A DNA stretch of 64,000 nucleotides, from positions 62,001-126,000 of the forward strand of contig NZ_AQYH01000008.1 in the NCBI RefSeq assembly GCF_000380505.1. The letters run 5' to 3'. Source of the DNA: Kaistia granuli DSM 23481. GTDB lineage: Bacteria > Pseudomonadota > Alphaproteobacteria > Rhizobiales > Kaistiaceae. The position numbers were made by a program, and so were the translations under genes. Position 1 is the stretch's first letter. Every line of letters begins with the position of its first letter. Positions 1 to 10,124 of this stretch are shown one piece after another. The notes below the pieces were generated by a model. It was given only the letters and a program-made list of their open reading frames with translations. It made no database searches and was not told where the DNA came from.

Positions 1-798
1 ACCGCCGCGATACGAGCGATAGGTGCCGAGGATGGGCGCGCCGGCGAGCGCCAGATCGCCGACGGCGTCGAGCGTCTTGTGACGCACGAACTCGTCCGCG
101 AAGCGCAGGCCTTCCGGATTGATCACCTTGTCCTCGCCGAGCACGACGGTGTTGTCGAGCGAGGAACCGAGCGCCAGGCCGCGCGACCAGTAGAACTCGA
201 CATCCTTCATGAAGCCGAAGGTGCGGGCGCGGGCGAGGTCACGACGGAAGATCTCGGCGTCGAGGTCGACCACGAAAGCCTGACGGCCGATCAGCGGCGA
301 GGCGAAGTCGATGTCGATCTCGAAGCGGCGACCGTCGAAGGGCAGCAGCTCGGCGAAGGCGCCGTTGTGCTCGATGCGGACCGGCTTCAGAACCTTGACG
401 AAACGGCGCGGCGCGGCGAGCGCGACAACGCCGACCTGATCGACCAGTTCGACGAAGGCGGCGGCGCTGCCATCCATCATCGGCACTTCGCCGGCATCGA
501 TCTCGACGACGACATTGTCGACGCCAAGGCCGTTGAAGGTCGCCAGCAGATGTTCGATGGTGGCGACCGACAGGCCGTCAAAGGCCACCGTCGTGCAGGA
601 ATCGGTCGCGTGCAGGCGATCGATCCGCGCATGGATCGGATGCGAGTCGCCGGCGTCGATGCGGTGGAAGACGATGCCCGTATCGGCCTCGGCCGGATTG
701 AGAGCCATTGCCACGGGCTTGCCGCTATGCACGCCGATACCCGAGACCACGACGCGATCGCGCAAGGTGGTCTGGTGCATGCCCTGTCGTTTAGCCAT
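1..798 (-). CDS. lpxC: LpxC, UDP-3-O-acyl-N-acetylglucosamine deacetylase (3' end outside window)
   Basis: This is the zinc deacetylase for the first committed step of lipid A synthesis, acting in the cytoplasm. The 266 visible codons begin at ATG 798 (MAKRQGMHQTTLRDRV) behind a GGGGCG ribosome site and match LpxC across their length. The motif TIEHLLAT carries one expected zinc histidine. HKTLDAVGDLALAG near the window edge carries the distal His and Asp ligands. The last roughly 40 residues lie beyond position 1. It follows ftsZ, as is usual in alphaproteobacteria, but a terminator separates the two, so it probably has its own promoter. Identity is secure; completeness cannot be judged. Confidence 0.96.
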   Translation of the reverse strand, partial: MAKRQGMHQTTLRDRVVVSGIGVHSGKPVAMALNPAEADTGIVFHRIDAGDSHPIHARIDRLHATDSCTTVAFDGLSVATIEHLLATFNGLGVDNVVVEIDAGEVPMMDGSAAAFVELVDQVGVVALAAPRRFVKVLKPVRIEHNGAFAELLPFDGRRFEIDIDFASPLIGRQAFVVDLDAEIFRRDLARARTFGFMKDVEFYWSRGLALGSSLDNTVVLGEDKVINPEGLRFADEFVRHKTLDAVGDLALAGAPILGTYRSYRGG

Positions 799-934
799 CA
801 AATCGCCCCAAGAGAGCTTGTCAAAATTCCCGACTGCTCTGTGGTCCGCCCGCTGCTGTTCCGACCGACTGATACCCATGGACCAGGAAGGCAGGCCAAC
901 AGGGAATCGTCAGATTCGTCAGCATGTTGTGTTG

Positions 935-963
935 GATAGATAGAGCCTCGACCACCTGGTCAA
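935..963 (-). promoter_or_regulatory. Candidate lpxC promoter
   Basis: Read on the minus strand, TTGACC (963-958) and TCTATC (940-935) are 17 bases apart and lie between the ftsZ terminator and lpxC. The -10 match is weak. The main support is that lpxC needs a promoter after that terminator. The rest of the 799-1065 gap shows nothing clear. Confidence 0.25.
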
Positions 964-1011
964 CAAATCACTCTTTCTAACCTTCTGTAACGCGGCCGAC
1001 CGGCTCCTTAA

Positions 1012-1048
1012 CAAAAGAGGCCCGGCGCTGTCTCCAGAGCCGGGCCTC
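1012..1048 (-). terminator. Rho-independent terminator after ftsZ
   Basis: There is a perfect 10-bp stem, GAGGCCCGGC (1017-1026) with GCCGGGCCTC (1039-1048), around a 12-base loop. On the minus strand the stem is followed by TTTTGTTAAGG. It lies 17 bases past the ftsZ stop codon and should end the ddl-ftsQAZ transcript ahead of lpxC. Confidence 0.85.
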
Positions 1049-1065
1049 GATGCTGCTATGCGGTA

Positions 1066-2826
1066 TCAGTTCGCCTGACGGCGGAGGAAGGCCGGAATCT
1101 CCAGCTGGTCATCCTCGCTGCGCGGCATCACGCGGCCATGCTGGTCGAGCTCGGCCTGACGCGGACGATACATGGCGTCCTGCGACTGCTGCGGGGCCCG
1201 CGGTGCCATCGGCTGCTGCGGAGCCCGCGGCGCGGCGGCCTGGGGCTGACGCGGCGGCTGCTGCGGCTGACCCTGCTGCGGCGCGCGCTGCTGCGGGGCC
1301 GGCTGCGGGCGGTTCGCCTGCGGCGCGGCTTCCTCTTCGCGACGGCCGAGACCGACATTCGCCAGGCGGCGAAGCAGGCTCATCGGGCCGCGATCTTCCT
1401 CGTGCTGCGGCTGGGCTTCGGCGCGCTGGGCCTGCATCTCGCGCTGGGCGACGACCGGGAAGTCCTCGACGCGCGGCATGCGGGCAGCGGCCGGAGCTTC
1501 GGCTGCCGGCGGGATGAAGGGCTGCGGAGCCGGAACATGCTCTTCGCGGACCGGAGCCGGAACCATGTCGAACTCATGATCGAGCTCGGCTTCGGCATAG
1601 GAGACCGCCGGCGGTGCCATCGGAGCGATGGTGACGCCGGGATCCCGCATCGTCGGCTGCGCCGGGGCATGCTGCTGCACAGGAGCCTGCTGCGGCACGG
1701 CCGGACGGAAGGTCGGAGCCTGGGCCGGAGCGGCCGAGCGGGTCTCGACCGCGGGGCGCGAACCCTGCGGGGCCTGCGGAGCGGCGGCCTGGGCGGCTGC
1801 CTTCATGCGGTTCGCCATGTCCTGCGTGCGCAGGTCGCCGGGCGAAACCTCGTCCTTCAGGTCCGACTCGATGCCGGTCGCCACGACCGACACGCGGATG
1901 ACACCCTCGAGGCTCTCCTCGAACGTCGCGCCGAGGATGATGTTGGCGTCCGGATCCACTTCCTCGCGGATACGGGTCGCGGCTTCGTCGACTTCGAACA
2001 GCGTCAGATCGCGGCCGCCGGTGATCGAGATCAGCAGGCCACGGGCGCCATGCATCGAGGTCTCGTCGAGCAGCGGATTGGCGATCGCGGCCTCGGCGGC
2101 CATGATCGCGCGACGGTCGCCCGAGGCCTCGCCGGTGCCCATCATCGCCTTGCCCATCTCGCGCATCACCGAACGGACGTCGGCGAAGTCGAGATTGATC
2201 AGGCCTTCCTTGACCATCAGGTCGGTGATGCAGGCGACGCCCGAATACAGGACCTGGTCGGCCATCGCGAAGGCGTCGGCGAAGGTCGTCTTCTCATTGG
2301 CGATCCGGAACAGGTTCTGGTTCGGGATGACGATGAGCGTATCGACGCTTTCCTGCAGTTCCTGGATGCCGGCTTCGGCAACGCGCATACGGCGGGCACC
2401 TTCGAATTGGAAGGGCTTGGTCACCACACCGACGGTCAGTATACCGTGCGAGCGGGCCGTGCGAGCGATGACCGGGGCCGCACCCGTGCCCGTGCCGCCG
2501 CCCATGCCGGCGGTGACGAACACCATGTGCGAACCGGCGAGATGATCGTTGATCTCGTCGATGACTTCTTCGGCGGCAGCGCGGCCGACATCCGGCATCG
2601 ATCCGGCGCCGAGACCCTCGGTGACGGCGACGCCCATCTGGATCAGGCGTTCGGCGCGAGCCGACATCAGCGCCTGGCTGTCGGTGTTGGCGCAGACGAA
2701 CTCGACCCCTTCCAGGCCCGAGCGAATCATATTGTTGACGGCGTTGCCACCCGCGCCGCCGACGCCAAAGACCGTGATCTTGGGCTTCAGCTCAGTGATA
2801 TCCGGCATCTTCAGGTTGATCGTCAT
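1066..2826 (-). CDS. ftsZ: FtsZ, cell-division tubulin-like GTPase
   Basis: This protein forms the cytokinetic Z-ring at mid-cell. The start is ATG 2826, with GAGG five bases upstream; a longer reading frame exists but adds 16 residues with no homology. The product is 586 residues. The tubulin/GTPase core covers about residues 15-320, with the nucleotide signature GGGTGTGA at 109-116. A long Pro/Gln/Ala-rich linker runs from about 330 to 570, and the C-terminal peptide [12 protein letters not shown] binds FtsA. The long linker is typical of Rhizobiales and explains the size relative to E. coli (383 residues). It is the last gene of the ddl-ftsQ-ftsA-ftsZ unit. Confidence 0.98.
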   Translation of the reverse strand: MTINLKMPDITELKPKITVFGVGGAGGNAVNNMIRSGLEGVEFVCANTDSQALMSARAERLIQMGVAVTEGLGAGSMPDVGRAAAEEVIDEINDHLAGSHMVFVTAGMGGGTGTGAAPVIARTARSHGILTVGVVTKPFQFEGARRMRVAEAGIQELQESVDTLIVIPNQNLFRIANEKTTFADAFAMADQVLYSGVACITDLMVKEGLINLDFADVRSVMREMGKAMMGTGEASGDRRAIMAAEAAIANPLLDETSMHGARGLLISITGGRDLTLFEVDEAATRIREEVDPDANIILGATFEESLEGVIRVSVVATGIESDLKDEVSPGDLRTQDMANRMKAAAQAAAPQAPQGSRPAVETRSAAPAQAPTFRPAVPQQAPVQQHAPAQPTMRDPGVTIAPMAPPAVSYAEAELDHEFDMVPAPVREEHVPAPQPFIPPAAEAPAAARMPRVEDFPVVAQREMQAQRAEAQPQHEEDRGPMSLLRRLANVGLGRREEEAAPQANRPQPAPQQRAPQQGQPQQPPRQPQAAAPRAPQQPMAPRAPQQSQDAMYRPRQAELDQHGRVMPRSEDDQLEIPAFLRRQAN

Positions 2827-2925
2827 GGTGACCTCGTCGTCTTGACCCCTAAGCCGGTGGCGTTCCCCGACCATATTTCCATCAAATTGAAGCTGCCCGC
2901 CGCGGCCGCTTCATCTTGCTGCAAC

Positions 2926-4248
2926 TCAAAAACTCTCTCTGAACCAGTGCCCGAAGCGGGAAAAATACCCACCTGTTCCGGTCATGGCCAAACGATGCCC
3001 CCGCATCGCGGATATCTGCTCGATCTGCGCGACCTGCGGATAGATCAAAAGACCCACCGCGGCCGAGAAGGCCGGCCCGCGTGCCGCCTCCGGCAGACCT
3101 GTTACGCCGAGCGGACGACCGAGACGAACATTGCGGGCAAGAATCCGCCGTGCTGCCTCGGTGATACCTGTCAGTTGGCTGGCGCCGCCCGTCAGGACGA
3201 TGCGCCGGCCGACCATGGTCTGGAATCCGGAGGCGTTGAGCCGATCACGGACGAGTTCCAGGATTTCTTCGATGCGGGCGCGGATGATCCGCGTCAGCGC
3301 CGAGCGCGGAATCTGGTTCGGCAGATCGCGGTCGTCGTCGCCGATCGGCGGCACCGAGAGGATGTCGCGGTCATCCGACACGCTCGGCAGCGCGCTGCCA
3401 TGCATGGTCTTCAGCCGCTCGGCATCCTCGATCCGGGTCGAGAGACCGCGGGCGATATCGGTGGTGACGTGCTGGCCGCCAATGGCGATCGCGTCGGCAT
3501 GGACGAACTGGCCGTCCATGAAGACCGAGATGGTCGTCGTGCCGCCGCCGAGATCGACGCAGGCGACGCCGAGTTCCGTCTCGTCGTCGACAAGCGCCGA
3601 GAGGCCGGAGGCATAGGGCGTCGCGACCATGGCCTCGACGGACAGATGGCAGCGGCCGATCACCAGCTCGAGATTGCGCAGCGGCGCGGTCTCGCCGGTG
3701 ACGACATGCATGTCGACGCCGAGGCGCTCGCCCAGCATGCCGCGCGGATCACGGATGCCGCCATTGCCGTCGATGGCATAGCCGATCGGCAGCGAGTGGA
3801 TGACGGCGCGATCATCGGTGATCGAATGCTCGCGGCCGGCCGAGAGAACCCGCTTGATGTCGGCTTCCACGACCTCGTGGCCGGCGAGCGCGACGCTGGC
3901 GGAGAACGCCTCGCTGGCGAGACGGCCGCAGGAAACGTTGACGATCAGCGACTCGACCGTGCAGCCGGCCATGCGCTCGGCCGCGTCGACCGCCATGCGG
4001 ATCGCCTGCTCGGCCTTGTCGAGATCGACGACGACGCCGGACTTGATGCCGCGCGAGCGCTGATGGCCGATGCCGAGCACTTCGACGGCATGGGTACGGC
4101 CGGGCAGCACGTCGCCGACCTCGCGCGGCTTCAGCCGGGCGATCAGGCAGCAGATCTTCGAGGAGCCGATGTCGAGGATCGACACGACGGTGCTTTTCTT
4201 GGTGGGCAGAGGACGCATGCGGCTGTCGGATGACACAAACAGGGACAT
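2926..4248 (-). CDS. ftsA: FtsA, actin-like membrane tether for FtsZ
   Basis: FtsA anchors FtsZ to the inner membrane and recruits later divisome proteins. The 440-residue product shows the actin-fold phosphate loop near the N-terminus (SILDIGSSKICCLIARL), a second ATP-site segment (GVACVDLGGGTTTISVF) and a connect/adenosine segment (RRIVLTGGASQLTGI). It ends in the amphipathic tail RFGHWFRESF, which is the membrane-targeting helix of the family. Its ATG shares one base with the ftsQ stop (TGATG), implying coupled translation. A 99-base gap with no evident terminator leads to ftsZ. Confidence 0.97.
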   Translation of the reverse strand: MSLFVSSDSRMRPLPTKKSTVVSILDIGSSKICCLIARLKPREVGDVLPGRTHAVEVLGIGHQRSRGIKSGVVVDLDKAEQAIRMAVDAAERMAGCTVESLIVNVSCGRLASEAFSASVALAGHEVVEADIKRVLSAGREHSITDDRAVIHSLPIGYAIDGNGGIRDPRGMLGERLGVDMHVVTGETAPLRNLELVIGRCHLSVEAMVATPYASGLSALVDDETELGVACVDLGGGTTTISVFMDGQFVHADAIAIGGQHVTTDIARGLSTRIEDAERLKTMHGSALPSVSDDRDILSVPPIGDDDRDLPNQIPRSALTRIIRARIEEILELVRDRLNASGFQTMVGRRIVLTGGASQLTGITEAARRILARNVRLGRPLGVTGLPEAARGPAFSAAVGLLIYPQVAQIEQISAMRGHRLAMTGTGGYFSRFGHWFRESF

Positions 4249-5162
4249 CAGGTGCTCGCTCCCTTACGCTTGGCGAGCTTCTCGCGTTCCTTGATCTGGG
4301 CGGTGCGCCGTTCGGCTGCTTCCGGCGTCAGGCGGACGAACATGCGGGTACCGAGGCGCATATCGACGCTGACGATGTCCTTCGACAGGAAGCCGTCCTT
4401 CTGGTCGAGCGCAGCGACAAGCGCCAGCGCTTCCGCCGGCTCGTCCTGCGGCAGCATCAGCGTCACGCCATTGTCGAGCACGAGGTTCCAGCGCCGCTCG
4501 GAAATGAGCACGGCGGCCCGCAGGCGCGAGCGGATCGAGGCGGCGGTGTCGGCAAGCGCGAGCGCCTCGCCGGCGCGCTTGTCGGCGCCCTGCCCCACGA
4601 CGCGGATCAGGTCGTAATGTCCGTCCGAGGCATCGCTGATGACGCGACCGGTCTCGTCGATGACGGACAGCGTCTGGTCACGCTGCCACAGCACGAACGG
4701 CTTGCGCTCGTTGATGGTGACCTTGAGCGTCGCCGGATAGATCTTGCGCAGCGTCGCGTTCTCGACCCAGGGCAGCGTCTCGACGCGCTCGCGGGCCGCG
4801 GCGAGATCGAGCAGCGCCAGCGAGGCTTCCGGCTGTAGTTCCAGGCGGTTCAATACCGCGATTTCCGAGGTTTCGGACTGGCCGGTAATGCGAACATTGT
4901 CAATCGCCAGGCCCGAGGCCGAGCTGACCCAGGTCAGCGTTTCGTCGACGCGGTCAGCCGAGATGACGCCGGCGATGCCGGTCGCCGCGAACAGCAGCGC
5001 CGTGCCCTTCAGGCCAGCATGACGCGGCACCTGCCACTGGGTGCGGGAGAGCGCGCGGATCCGCCGACGCAGCCATGACGGCAGCTTCAGGCCCGGGGCC
5101 ATCTCTGCCATCGGCGCATCATTCGCCGCTTCCTTGGTCGATCTCGGGCTTATCTGCCGCAA
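4248..5162 (-). CDS. ftsQ: FtsQ, divisome protein with POTRA domain
   Basis: FtsQ is a bitopic inner-membrane protein linking early and late divisome parts. A basic cytoplasmic N-terminus is followed by one hydrophobic segment ([17 protein letters not shown]) and a POTRA-like domain ([18 protein letters not shown]). The periplasmic motif [17 protein letters not shown] is typical of FtsQ. The best start by ribosome site is TTG 5162: GGAGG lies seven bases upstream, giving 304 residues and a 13-base overlap with ddl. ATG 5111 (287 residues) has no good ribosome site. An in-frame GTG exists at 5345 but lies deep inside ddl. Identity is strong; the start is uncertain. Confidence 0.9.
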   Translation of the reverse strand: MRQISPRSTKEAANDAPMAEMAPGLKLPSWLRRRIRALSRTQWQVPRHAGLKGTALLFAATGIAGVISADRVDETLTWVSSASGLAIDNVRITGQSETSEIAVLNRLELQPEASLALLDLAAARERVETLPWVENATLRKIYPATLKVTINERKPFVLWQRDQTLSVIDETGRVISDASDGHYDLIRVVGQGADKRAGEALALADTAASIRSRLRAAVLISERRWNLVLDNGVTLMLPQDEPAEALALVAALDQKDGFLSKDIVSVDMRLGTRMFVRLTPEAAERRTAQIKEREKLAKRKGAST

Positions 5163-6073
5163 GATGCGTCCTCCACCATCCAACTGACCAGCGCCGGGAA
5201 GTCCATCCCGGCATATCGCGCCATATCCGGGACCAGCGACGTTGCCGTCATGCCCGGCTGGGTATTCACTTCGAGGCAGACAAGCTCCCCCGTACCGTCC
5301 GGACGATCGTCGTATCGGAAGTCCGCCCGGCTGATGCCGCGACACCCGAGAGCCTGATGCGCCCGTACCGCTAGATTCTGTATACTTTGGTAAATATTTG
5401 GTGAAAGCGGCGCCGGAATTACGTGGCGGGCACCATGGTCGGAATATTTGGAATCATAGTCGTACCAGCCACCATCGGCCATCACGAGCTCAATGATATC
5501 AAAGGCTTCGTCACCCTTGACCCCACAGGTGAGCTCGCGTCCGCCGACGTAACGCTCGACCATGACGGTCTCGCCGAAGGCCCAGTCATCCGCAAATAAT
5601 TGTTGAGGCGGGTTAATCGCATCCTCGCGGACGATCAGCACGCCGAAGCTCGACCCCTCCGCGACCGGTTTGACGACATAAGGCGGCTTCATCGGATGCG
5701 CTTTGGCGGCTTCCAGGCGGTGGAGCAGAAGCGAATCCGCGACCGGGATACCGGCCGCCTTCATGACGTCCTTGGCGCGCGCCTTGTTCATCGCGAGCGC
5801 CGAGGCGAGGACGCCGGAATGGGTATAGGGAATGCCGAGGATCTCGAGCACGCCCTGGATCGAGCCGTCCTCTCCGAACGGACCATGCAGGGCGTTGAAG
5901 GCGACGTCCGGCTTCAGCCGCGCCAGCACTTCGGCGATGTCGCGCTGCACGTCGACGCGCGTGACCCTGTAACCGGCCTGCTCCAACGCATCGGCGCAGC
6001 CGTTCCCCGAATTGAGCGACACCGGTCGTTCACTGGACCACCCGCCCATGAGGACGGCGACATGCTTCGCCAA
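5150..6073 (-). CDS. ddl: D-alanine--D-alanine ligase
   Basis: This cytoplasmic ATP-grasp enzyme makes the D-Ala-D-Ala dipeptide for MurF. The 307 residues match the DdlB type. Visible are the N-terminal loop [17 protein letters not shown], the serine loop [17 protein letters not shown], the ATP-grasp segment [15 protein letters not shown] and the Mg-binding end [14 protein letters not shown]. The start is TTG 6073, with AAGGA about eight bases upstream; [11 protein letters not shown] then aligns with the family N-terminus. It heads the ddl-ftsQ-ftsA-ftsZ unit after a 355-base gap. murB, which normally precedes it, is absent. Confidence 0.96.
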   Translation of the reverse strand: MAKHVAVLMGGWSSERPVSLNSGNGCADALEQAGYRVTRVDVQRDIAEVLARLKPDVAFNALHGPFGEDGSIQGVLEILGIPYTHSGVLASALAMNKARAKDVMKAAGIPVADSLLLHRLEAAKAHPMKPPYVVKPVAEGSSFGVLIVREDAINPPQQLFADDWAFGETVMVERYVGGRELTCGVKGDEAFDIIELVMADGGWYDYDSKYSDHGARHVIPAPLSPNIYQSIQNLAVRAHQALGCRGISRADFRYDDRPDGTGELVCLEVNTQPGMTATSLVPDMARYAGMDFPALVSWMVEDASCGR

Positions 6074-6110
6074 AACGCTTTCCTTCCAACCGAATCGGAT
6101 TCGGTCGGAA

Positions 6111-6142
6111 TATCTACGAAAATTGGTAAAGAAGCGTTAACC
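6111..6142 (-). promoter_or_regulatory. Candidate ddl-ftsQAZ promoter with CtrA-like box
   Basis: On the minus strand TTAACG (6140-6135) and TAGATA (6116-6111) are 18 bases apart, predicting a leader of about 30 bases before ddl. The -35 element lies in GGTTAACGCTTCTTTACC, which fits TTAA-N7-TTAC, close to the CtrA consensus TTAA-N7-TTAA. CtrA control of fts genes is known in Caulobacter. The match here is by eye and is imperfect in one half-site. Confidence 0.35.
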
Positions 6143-6323
6143 AAACCGCCTCGCGGCCGGCAAAATGGCGCGCCGAGTCCATGCCGCCTTTCGAGGCGCG
6201 GAATCCGGTCCGGGCCGCTGCGATTTTCTGGCGGGAACCCTGGACTTTTTCGATGAGTCGGGCGCGTCGGACCGGTCGAAAAAAATGTCGAAAAACACGG
6301 TGCGGAGGCTTGCGACCCACCAA

Positions 6324-6362
6324 AACAAAGCCCTCCGGCTCGATGAGCCGGAGGGCTTTGTT
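6324..6362 (-). terminator. Strong hairpin terminator after murC
   Basis: There are 18-bp perfect arms (6324-6341 and 6345-6362) around a three-base loop. The core is GCCCTCCGGCTC, and the minus-strand run after it is TTTGTTTTGG. The sequence is symmetric, so it could stop transcription both ways, but only murC transcripts reach it. It splits the division cluster into two transcription units. Confidence 0.85.
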
Positions 6363-6428
6363 AAGAGTTTGGAAAGGCCCGGCAATCGCAGGATGCCGGC
6401 CTTGAAACAAGACTCGCGGAGCGTGTTG

Positions 6429-7847
6429 CTAGGCGACCGGCGCCGCCGTCTCGAGCTCGGCGGGAAGCGCATAGGCCCAGTTGGTGATCGAGCCGGCGCC
6501 GAGGCAGACGACATAATCGCCCGGCTTGGCGATGGCCGCGATCTCCGGGGCGAGCGCCTGCGGGCCGAGCAGCGCCCGGGCGTCACGATGTCCACGGACC
6601 TTCAGACCGTCGACAAGATGGTCGCTGTCGATGCCCTCGATCGGCGCCTCGCCGGCCGCATACACCGGTGCGACGAAGACGGTGTCGGCATCGTTGAAGC
6701 AGGTGCAGAAGCCGTCGAACAGGTCACGCAGGCGCGTGAAGCGATGCGGCTGGACGACGGCGATGACCCGCCCCTTGGTCGAAGCGCGGGCGGCCTTCAG
6801 CACGGCGGCGATCTCGACGGGATGGTGGCCGTAGTCGTCGAACACCTCGACGCCATTCCACGAGCCGGTATGGGTGAAGCGGCGCTTGACGCCGCCAAAG
6901 GCGGCAAGGCCCTTGCGGATCGCCTCGTCGGAGATGCCGAGATGATGGGCGATGGCGATCGCGCCGGTGGCGTTCTGCACGTTGTGCTCGCCCGGCATCG
7001 GCAGCACCAGATCGACCAACTCGGAAGTCTCGCCGGTGACGCGGTCACGGATGCTGGCGGTGAAGATAGAGACACCGCCCTCGTTGCGCAGATGGCTGTA
7101 GCGGATATCGGCCTGCGGATTAGCTCCGTAGGTGATGATGCGCCGGTCCTCGATCTTGCCGATCAGCGACTGCACCTCGGGATGGTCGAGGCACATGACG
7201 GCGAAGCCGTAGAACGGGATGTTCTCGATGAACTGCTTGTAGGCGTCGCGCGCCTTGTCGAAGCTGCCATAGTGATCGAGATGCTCGGGATCGATGTTGG
7301 TGACGAGCGCCACGTCGGCCGGCAGCTTGACGAAGGTACCGTCGCTCTCATCCGCCTCGACGACGACCCAATCGCTGGCGCCCATGCGCGCATTGGTGCC
7401 GTAGGCGTTGATGATGCCGCCGTTGATGACCGTCGGATCGAAGCCGCCGGCGTCGAGCAGTGCTGCCACCATCGAGGTGGTGGTCGTCTTGCCATGCGTG
7501 CCGGCGATCGCGATGGCGCTCTTCAGACGCATCAGCTCGGCCAGCATCTCGGCGCGGCGCACGACCGGCAGCAGGCGCTCGCGCGCCGTCTTCAGTTCCG
7601 GGTTGCTCGCCTTGATCGCCGAGGAGACGACGACGACGCGCGCGTCGCCGAGATTGGCGGCGTCATGGCCGATCGCCACGGTGACGCCCTTCGCCTTCAG
7701 GCGCTGGACGTTGGCGTTCTCGGCCGTATCCGAGCCCTGCACGCGATAACCGAGATTGACCAGCACTTCGGCGATGCCGCTCATGCCGATGCCGCCAATG
7801 CCGACGAAATGAACGGGACCGATGTCCCGGGGCATTTTCATGTTCAA
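6429..7847 (-). CDS. murC: MurC, UDP-N-acetylmuramate--L-alanine ligase
   Basis: MurC adds the first amino acid of the peptidoglycan stem peptide, in the cytoplasm with ATP. The 472 residues show the Rossmann start [18 protein letters not shown], the Mur-ligase P-loop [11 protein letters not shown] near residue 110, the DESDGTF segment, and the C-terminal domain containing [13 protein letters not shown] 7847 has GGAG seven bases upstream. It overlaps murG by four bases (ATGA) and is the last gene of the upstream dcw unit, ending before a strong hairpin. Confidence 0.97.
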   Translation of the reverse strand: MNMKMPRDIGPVHFVGIGGIGMSGIAEVLVNLGYRVQGSDTAENANVQRLKAKGVTVAIGHDAANLGDARVVVVSSAIKASNPELKTARERLLPVVRRAEMLAELMRLKSAIAIAGTHGKTTTTSMVAALLDAGGFDPTVINGGIINAYGTNARMGASDWVVVEADESDGTFVKLPADVALVTNIDPEHLDHYGSFDKARDAYKQFIENIPFYGFAVMCLDHPEVQSLIGKIEDRRIITYGANPQADIRYSHLRNEGGVSIFTASIRDRVTGETSELVDLVLPMPGEHNVQNATGAIAIAHHLGISDEAIRKGLAAFGGVKRRFTHTGSWNGVEVFDDYGHHPVEIAAVLKAARASTKGRVIAVVQPHRFTRLRDLFDGFCTCFNDADTVFVAPVYAAGEAPIEGIDSDHLVDGLKVRGHRDARALLGPQALAPEIAAIAKPGDYVVCLGAGSITNWAYALPAELETAAPVA

Positions 7848-8956
7848 ACTCCGGTGGATGCGCCGACCCGCTCGCCACCGGCAACGCGCTCGACCAGATC
7901 GGCCAGGCGTTCAACGGCGTCGGGGCGTCCGACTGATTTCGCTGAAGCCGCTGCCTGGGCAAGTCGCCCCGGCTCGGCCAGAAAGGCGGTCAATTCGCGC
8001 GCCAGGCGGTCGGCTGTCAACTCGGCCTGCGGCACGACCCAGCCGCCGCCCGCCTTGGCGAGCACGAGCGCGTTGGCGCTCTGGTCCTGGTCGATGGCGC
8101 CGGGCAACGGCACCATGATCGCCGGCCGGCCGATCACGGCGAGTTCGCAGACCGTCGACGCGCCGGATCGCGAGATGACGAGATGGCTGTCGGCGATCCG
8201 GGCCGGCATGTCCTTGAAGAACGGCGCCAGCTCCGCCTCGATGCCAAGAACGCCATAGGCAGAGCGGACGCGCTCCAGATCTTCCGGGCGGCACTGCTGG
8301 ACGATGGACAGGCGGGCGCGACGGTCGGCATCGAGCTGACCAAGCGCCTCCGGCAGGAGATCGGAGAAGAAGCGCGCGCCCTGGCTGCCGCCGAAGATGA
8401 CGAGCTTGAGCGCGCCGGTCTCGGCCGGATAGGCGACGCGGCTGGCGTCGATCACCGCCTGGCGGACGGGATTGCCAGTCTGCACGATCTTGCTGCCGGC
8501 GGCCGAGGCATGGCCGACTTCCGGAAAGGAGGTCGCGACAGCGCTGACGCGCGACGCCAGCAGCCGGTTGGCGCGGCCGAGCACGGCATTGGCGTCATGG
8601 GCGATGGTCGGAATGCGGAGGTGGACGGCGGCGAGCAGCGGCGGCACGGTCGGATAGCCGCCGAAGCCGACGACGGCGCTCGGGCGCACCCGCTTCAGCA
8701 TCGCCTTCGACTGGCGATAGCCGTGCCAGAGGCTCCAGCCGGCCGACAGGAAAGCTCTCGGCGACCGCACCGACGGCGTCGCCGAGCGGATGATGTGGGT
8801 CTCGTCGGCCGGGAAGTTCTGCCCGTAGGTCTCGGCGCGGTGGTCGGTGGCGAGATGCACTGACCAGCCCCGGCTCTTCAGGGCATAGGCGAGCGCCTCG
8901 GCCGGAAACAGATGTCCGCCGGTTCCCCCGGCGCACAGCAGGACGGTTTTCTCCAT
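7844..8956 (-). CDS. murG: MurG, lipid II-forming GlcNAc transferase
   Basis: This membrane-associated GT28 glycosyltransferase adds GlcNAc to lipid I, giving lipid II. The 370 residues include the glycine loop [17 protein letters not shown], the [15 protein letters not shown] segment and the donor-site region with [20 protein letters not shown]. The usual HEQN motif reads [14 protein letters not shown] here, so the Glu-Gln pair is replaced. The start follows the ftsW stop by four bases. The rest of the sequence fits a working enzyme. Confidence 0.96.
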   Translation of the reverse strand: MEKTVLLCAGGTGGHLFPAEALAYALKSRGWSVHLATDHRAETYGQNFPADETHIIRSATPSVRSPRAFLSAGWSLWHGYRQSKAMLKRVRPSAVVGFGGYPTVPPLLAAVHLRIPTIAHDANAVLGRANRLLASRVSAVATSFPEVGHASAAGSKIVQTGNPVRQAVIDASRVAYPAETGALKLVIFGGSQGARFFSDLLPEALGQLDADRRARLSIVQQCRPEDLERVRSAYGVLGIEAELAPFFKDMPARIADSHLVISRSGASTVCELAVIGRPAIMVPLPGAIDQDQSANALVLAKAGGGWVVPQAELTADRLARELTAFLAEPGRLAQAAASAKSVGRPDAVERLADLVERVAGGERVGASTGV

Positions 8957-8960
8957 GGCC

Positions 8961-10124
8961 TCAGGCAGCCTTCGGCCGGGCCGTGCCGAACCGGCTGAAG
9001 CCGGCCGTCAGGCGCGCCGGTTCGAAGCGGCGACGGGTCAGGGCCAGCACGAGGCCCATCTGGAAAGCGAGCGCCAGCATCGACGAGCCACCATAGGAGA
9101 TGAAGGGCAGCGTCATGCCCTTGGCCGGCATCAGGTTCAGATTCACCGCCATGTTGATGACCGACTGCACGCCGAACAACACCAGCAGCCCCGACGAGGC
9201 AAGACGCACGAAGGCGTCCTCGTTCTTCAGGCTGTGGCTCAGGCCGCGCACGACGACGAAGCCGAACATCAGCACCAGCACCATGCAGAGGATGATGCCG
9301 AACTCCTCGGCGGCCACCGCGAAGATGAAGTCGGTGTGGCTGTCGGGCAGGATCCGCTTGACGACGCCCTCGCCCGGACCGCGGCCGAGCCAGCCGCCAT
9401 GCACGACGGAGTTCAGTGCCGTATCGACCTGGAAGGTGTCGCCCGCCTCCGGATCGAGGAAGCGGTTGATGCGGCCGGCGAAGTGCGGAAACACGGTGTA
9501 GGCAGCCAGGATGCCACCGGCGGCGAGCCCGGCGAGGCCGGCGATCCAGAACCAGGACAGGCCTGCCATGAAGAACACAGCCGACCAGGCGATGACGACG
9601 AGCATGGTCTGGCCGAGATCCGGCTGGGCGACGAGCAGGGCCGCGACGATTGCCAGCAGCAGCATGGCGAAGATGTTGCCGGGAATATCGTTGCGGCGCG
9701 AATTCTCGGTGAAGAGCCAGGCCGACAGCACCAGGAAGGCCGGCTTGACGAATTCCGACGGCTGCAGCGAGAAGCCGAGAATGTTGATCCAGCGCCGGGC
9801 GCCCTTCACTTCCTGGCCGACGAACAATGTCGCGAACATCAGCACGATCGAGATCGAGAACACGATCAGCGCGGTGCGGCGGACATTGCGGGGCGACAGG
9901 AACGACGTTCCGATCAGGATGGCGATCGTGGGGATCATGAACAGGATGTGACGCTTCACGAAGTGGAAGCTGTCGAGGCCGATGCGCTCGGCGACGGGCG
10001 GGCTGCCGGCGAGCGACAGCACGACGCCGCAGATCATCAGTCCGAGGAGCCCGAACAGGAGATATTTGTCGACGGTCCACCACCACTCGGCGAAGACACT
10101 GCGATCGGCCCTGCTGACCATCAC
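8961..10124 (-). CDS. ftsW: FtsW, SEDS-family division glycosyltransferase
   Basis: FtsW is a polytopic inner-membrane peptidoglycan polymerase working with FtsI at the septum. The 387 residues contain about ten hydrophobic segments. SEDS motifs seen are [32 protein letters not shown] and, near the end, [19 protein letters not shown]. It overlaps murD by four bases and sits four bases before murG. Two adjacent Met codons (10124, 10121) could start it. It is assigned to division rather than elongation (RodA) because of its place in the dcw cluster. Confidence 0.95.
   Translation of the reverse strand: MMVSRADRSVFAEWWWTVDKYLLFGLLGLMICGVVLSLAGSPPVAERIGLDSFHFVKRHILFMIPTIAILIGTSFLSPRNVRRTALIVFSISIVLMFATLFVGQEVKGARRWINILGFSLQPSEFVKPAFLVLSAWLFTENSRRNDIPGNIFAMLLLAIVAALLVAQPDLGQTMLVVIAWSAVFFMAGLSWFWIAGLAGLAAGGILAAYTVFPHFAGRINRFLDPEAGDTFQVDTALNSVVHGGWLGRGPGEGVVKRILPDSHTDFIFAVAAEEFGIILCMVLVLMFGFVVVRGLSHSLKNEDAFVRLASSGLLVLFGVQSVINMAVNLNLMPAKGMTLPFISYGGSSMLALAFQMGLVLALTRRRFEPARLTAGFSRFGTARPKAA

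Larger units (their letters stand above)
6074..6428. other. 355-base non-coding gap where murB is normally found
   Basis: No credible gene is present on either strand, and no remnant of the murB FAD-binding sequence was recognised. The gap holds a long perfect hairpin (6324-6362) behind murC and a candidate promoter with a CtrA-like box ahead of ddl (6111-6142). Between these lie T-rich stretches on the minus strand near 6275-6300. Confidence 0.8.

Noticed and set aside
1138-4233. A 1031-codon open frame on the plus strand across ftsZ and ftsA
   Set aside because: It is antisense to two well-supported genes, Arg/Gly/Asp-rich and without any recognisable motif; long shadow frames are expected at this GC content.
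5163-5345. Longer FtsQ from GTG 5345
   Set aside because: It would lie almost 200 bases inside ddl, and the added residues show no FtsQ-like sequence.
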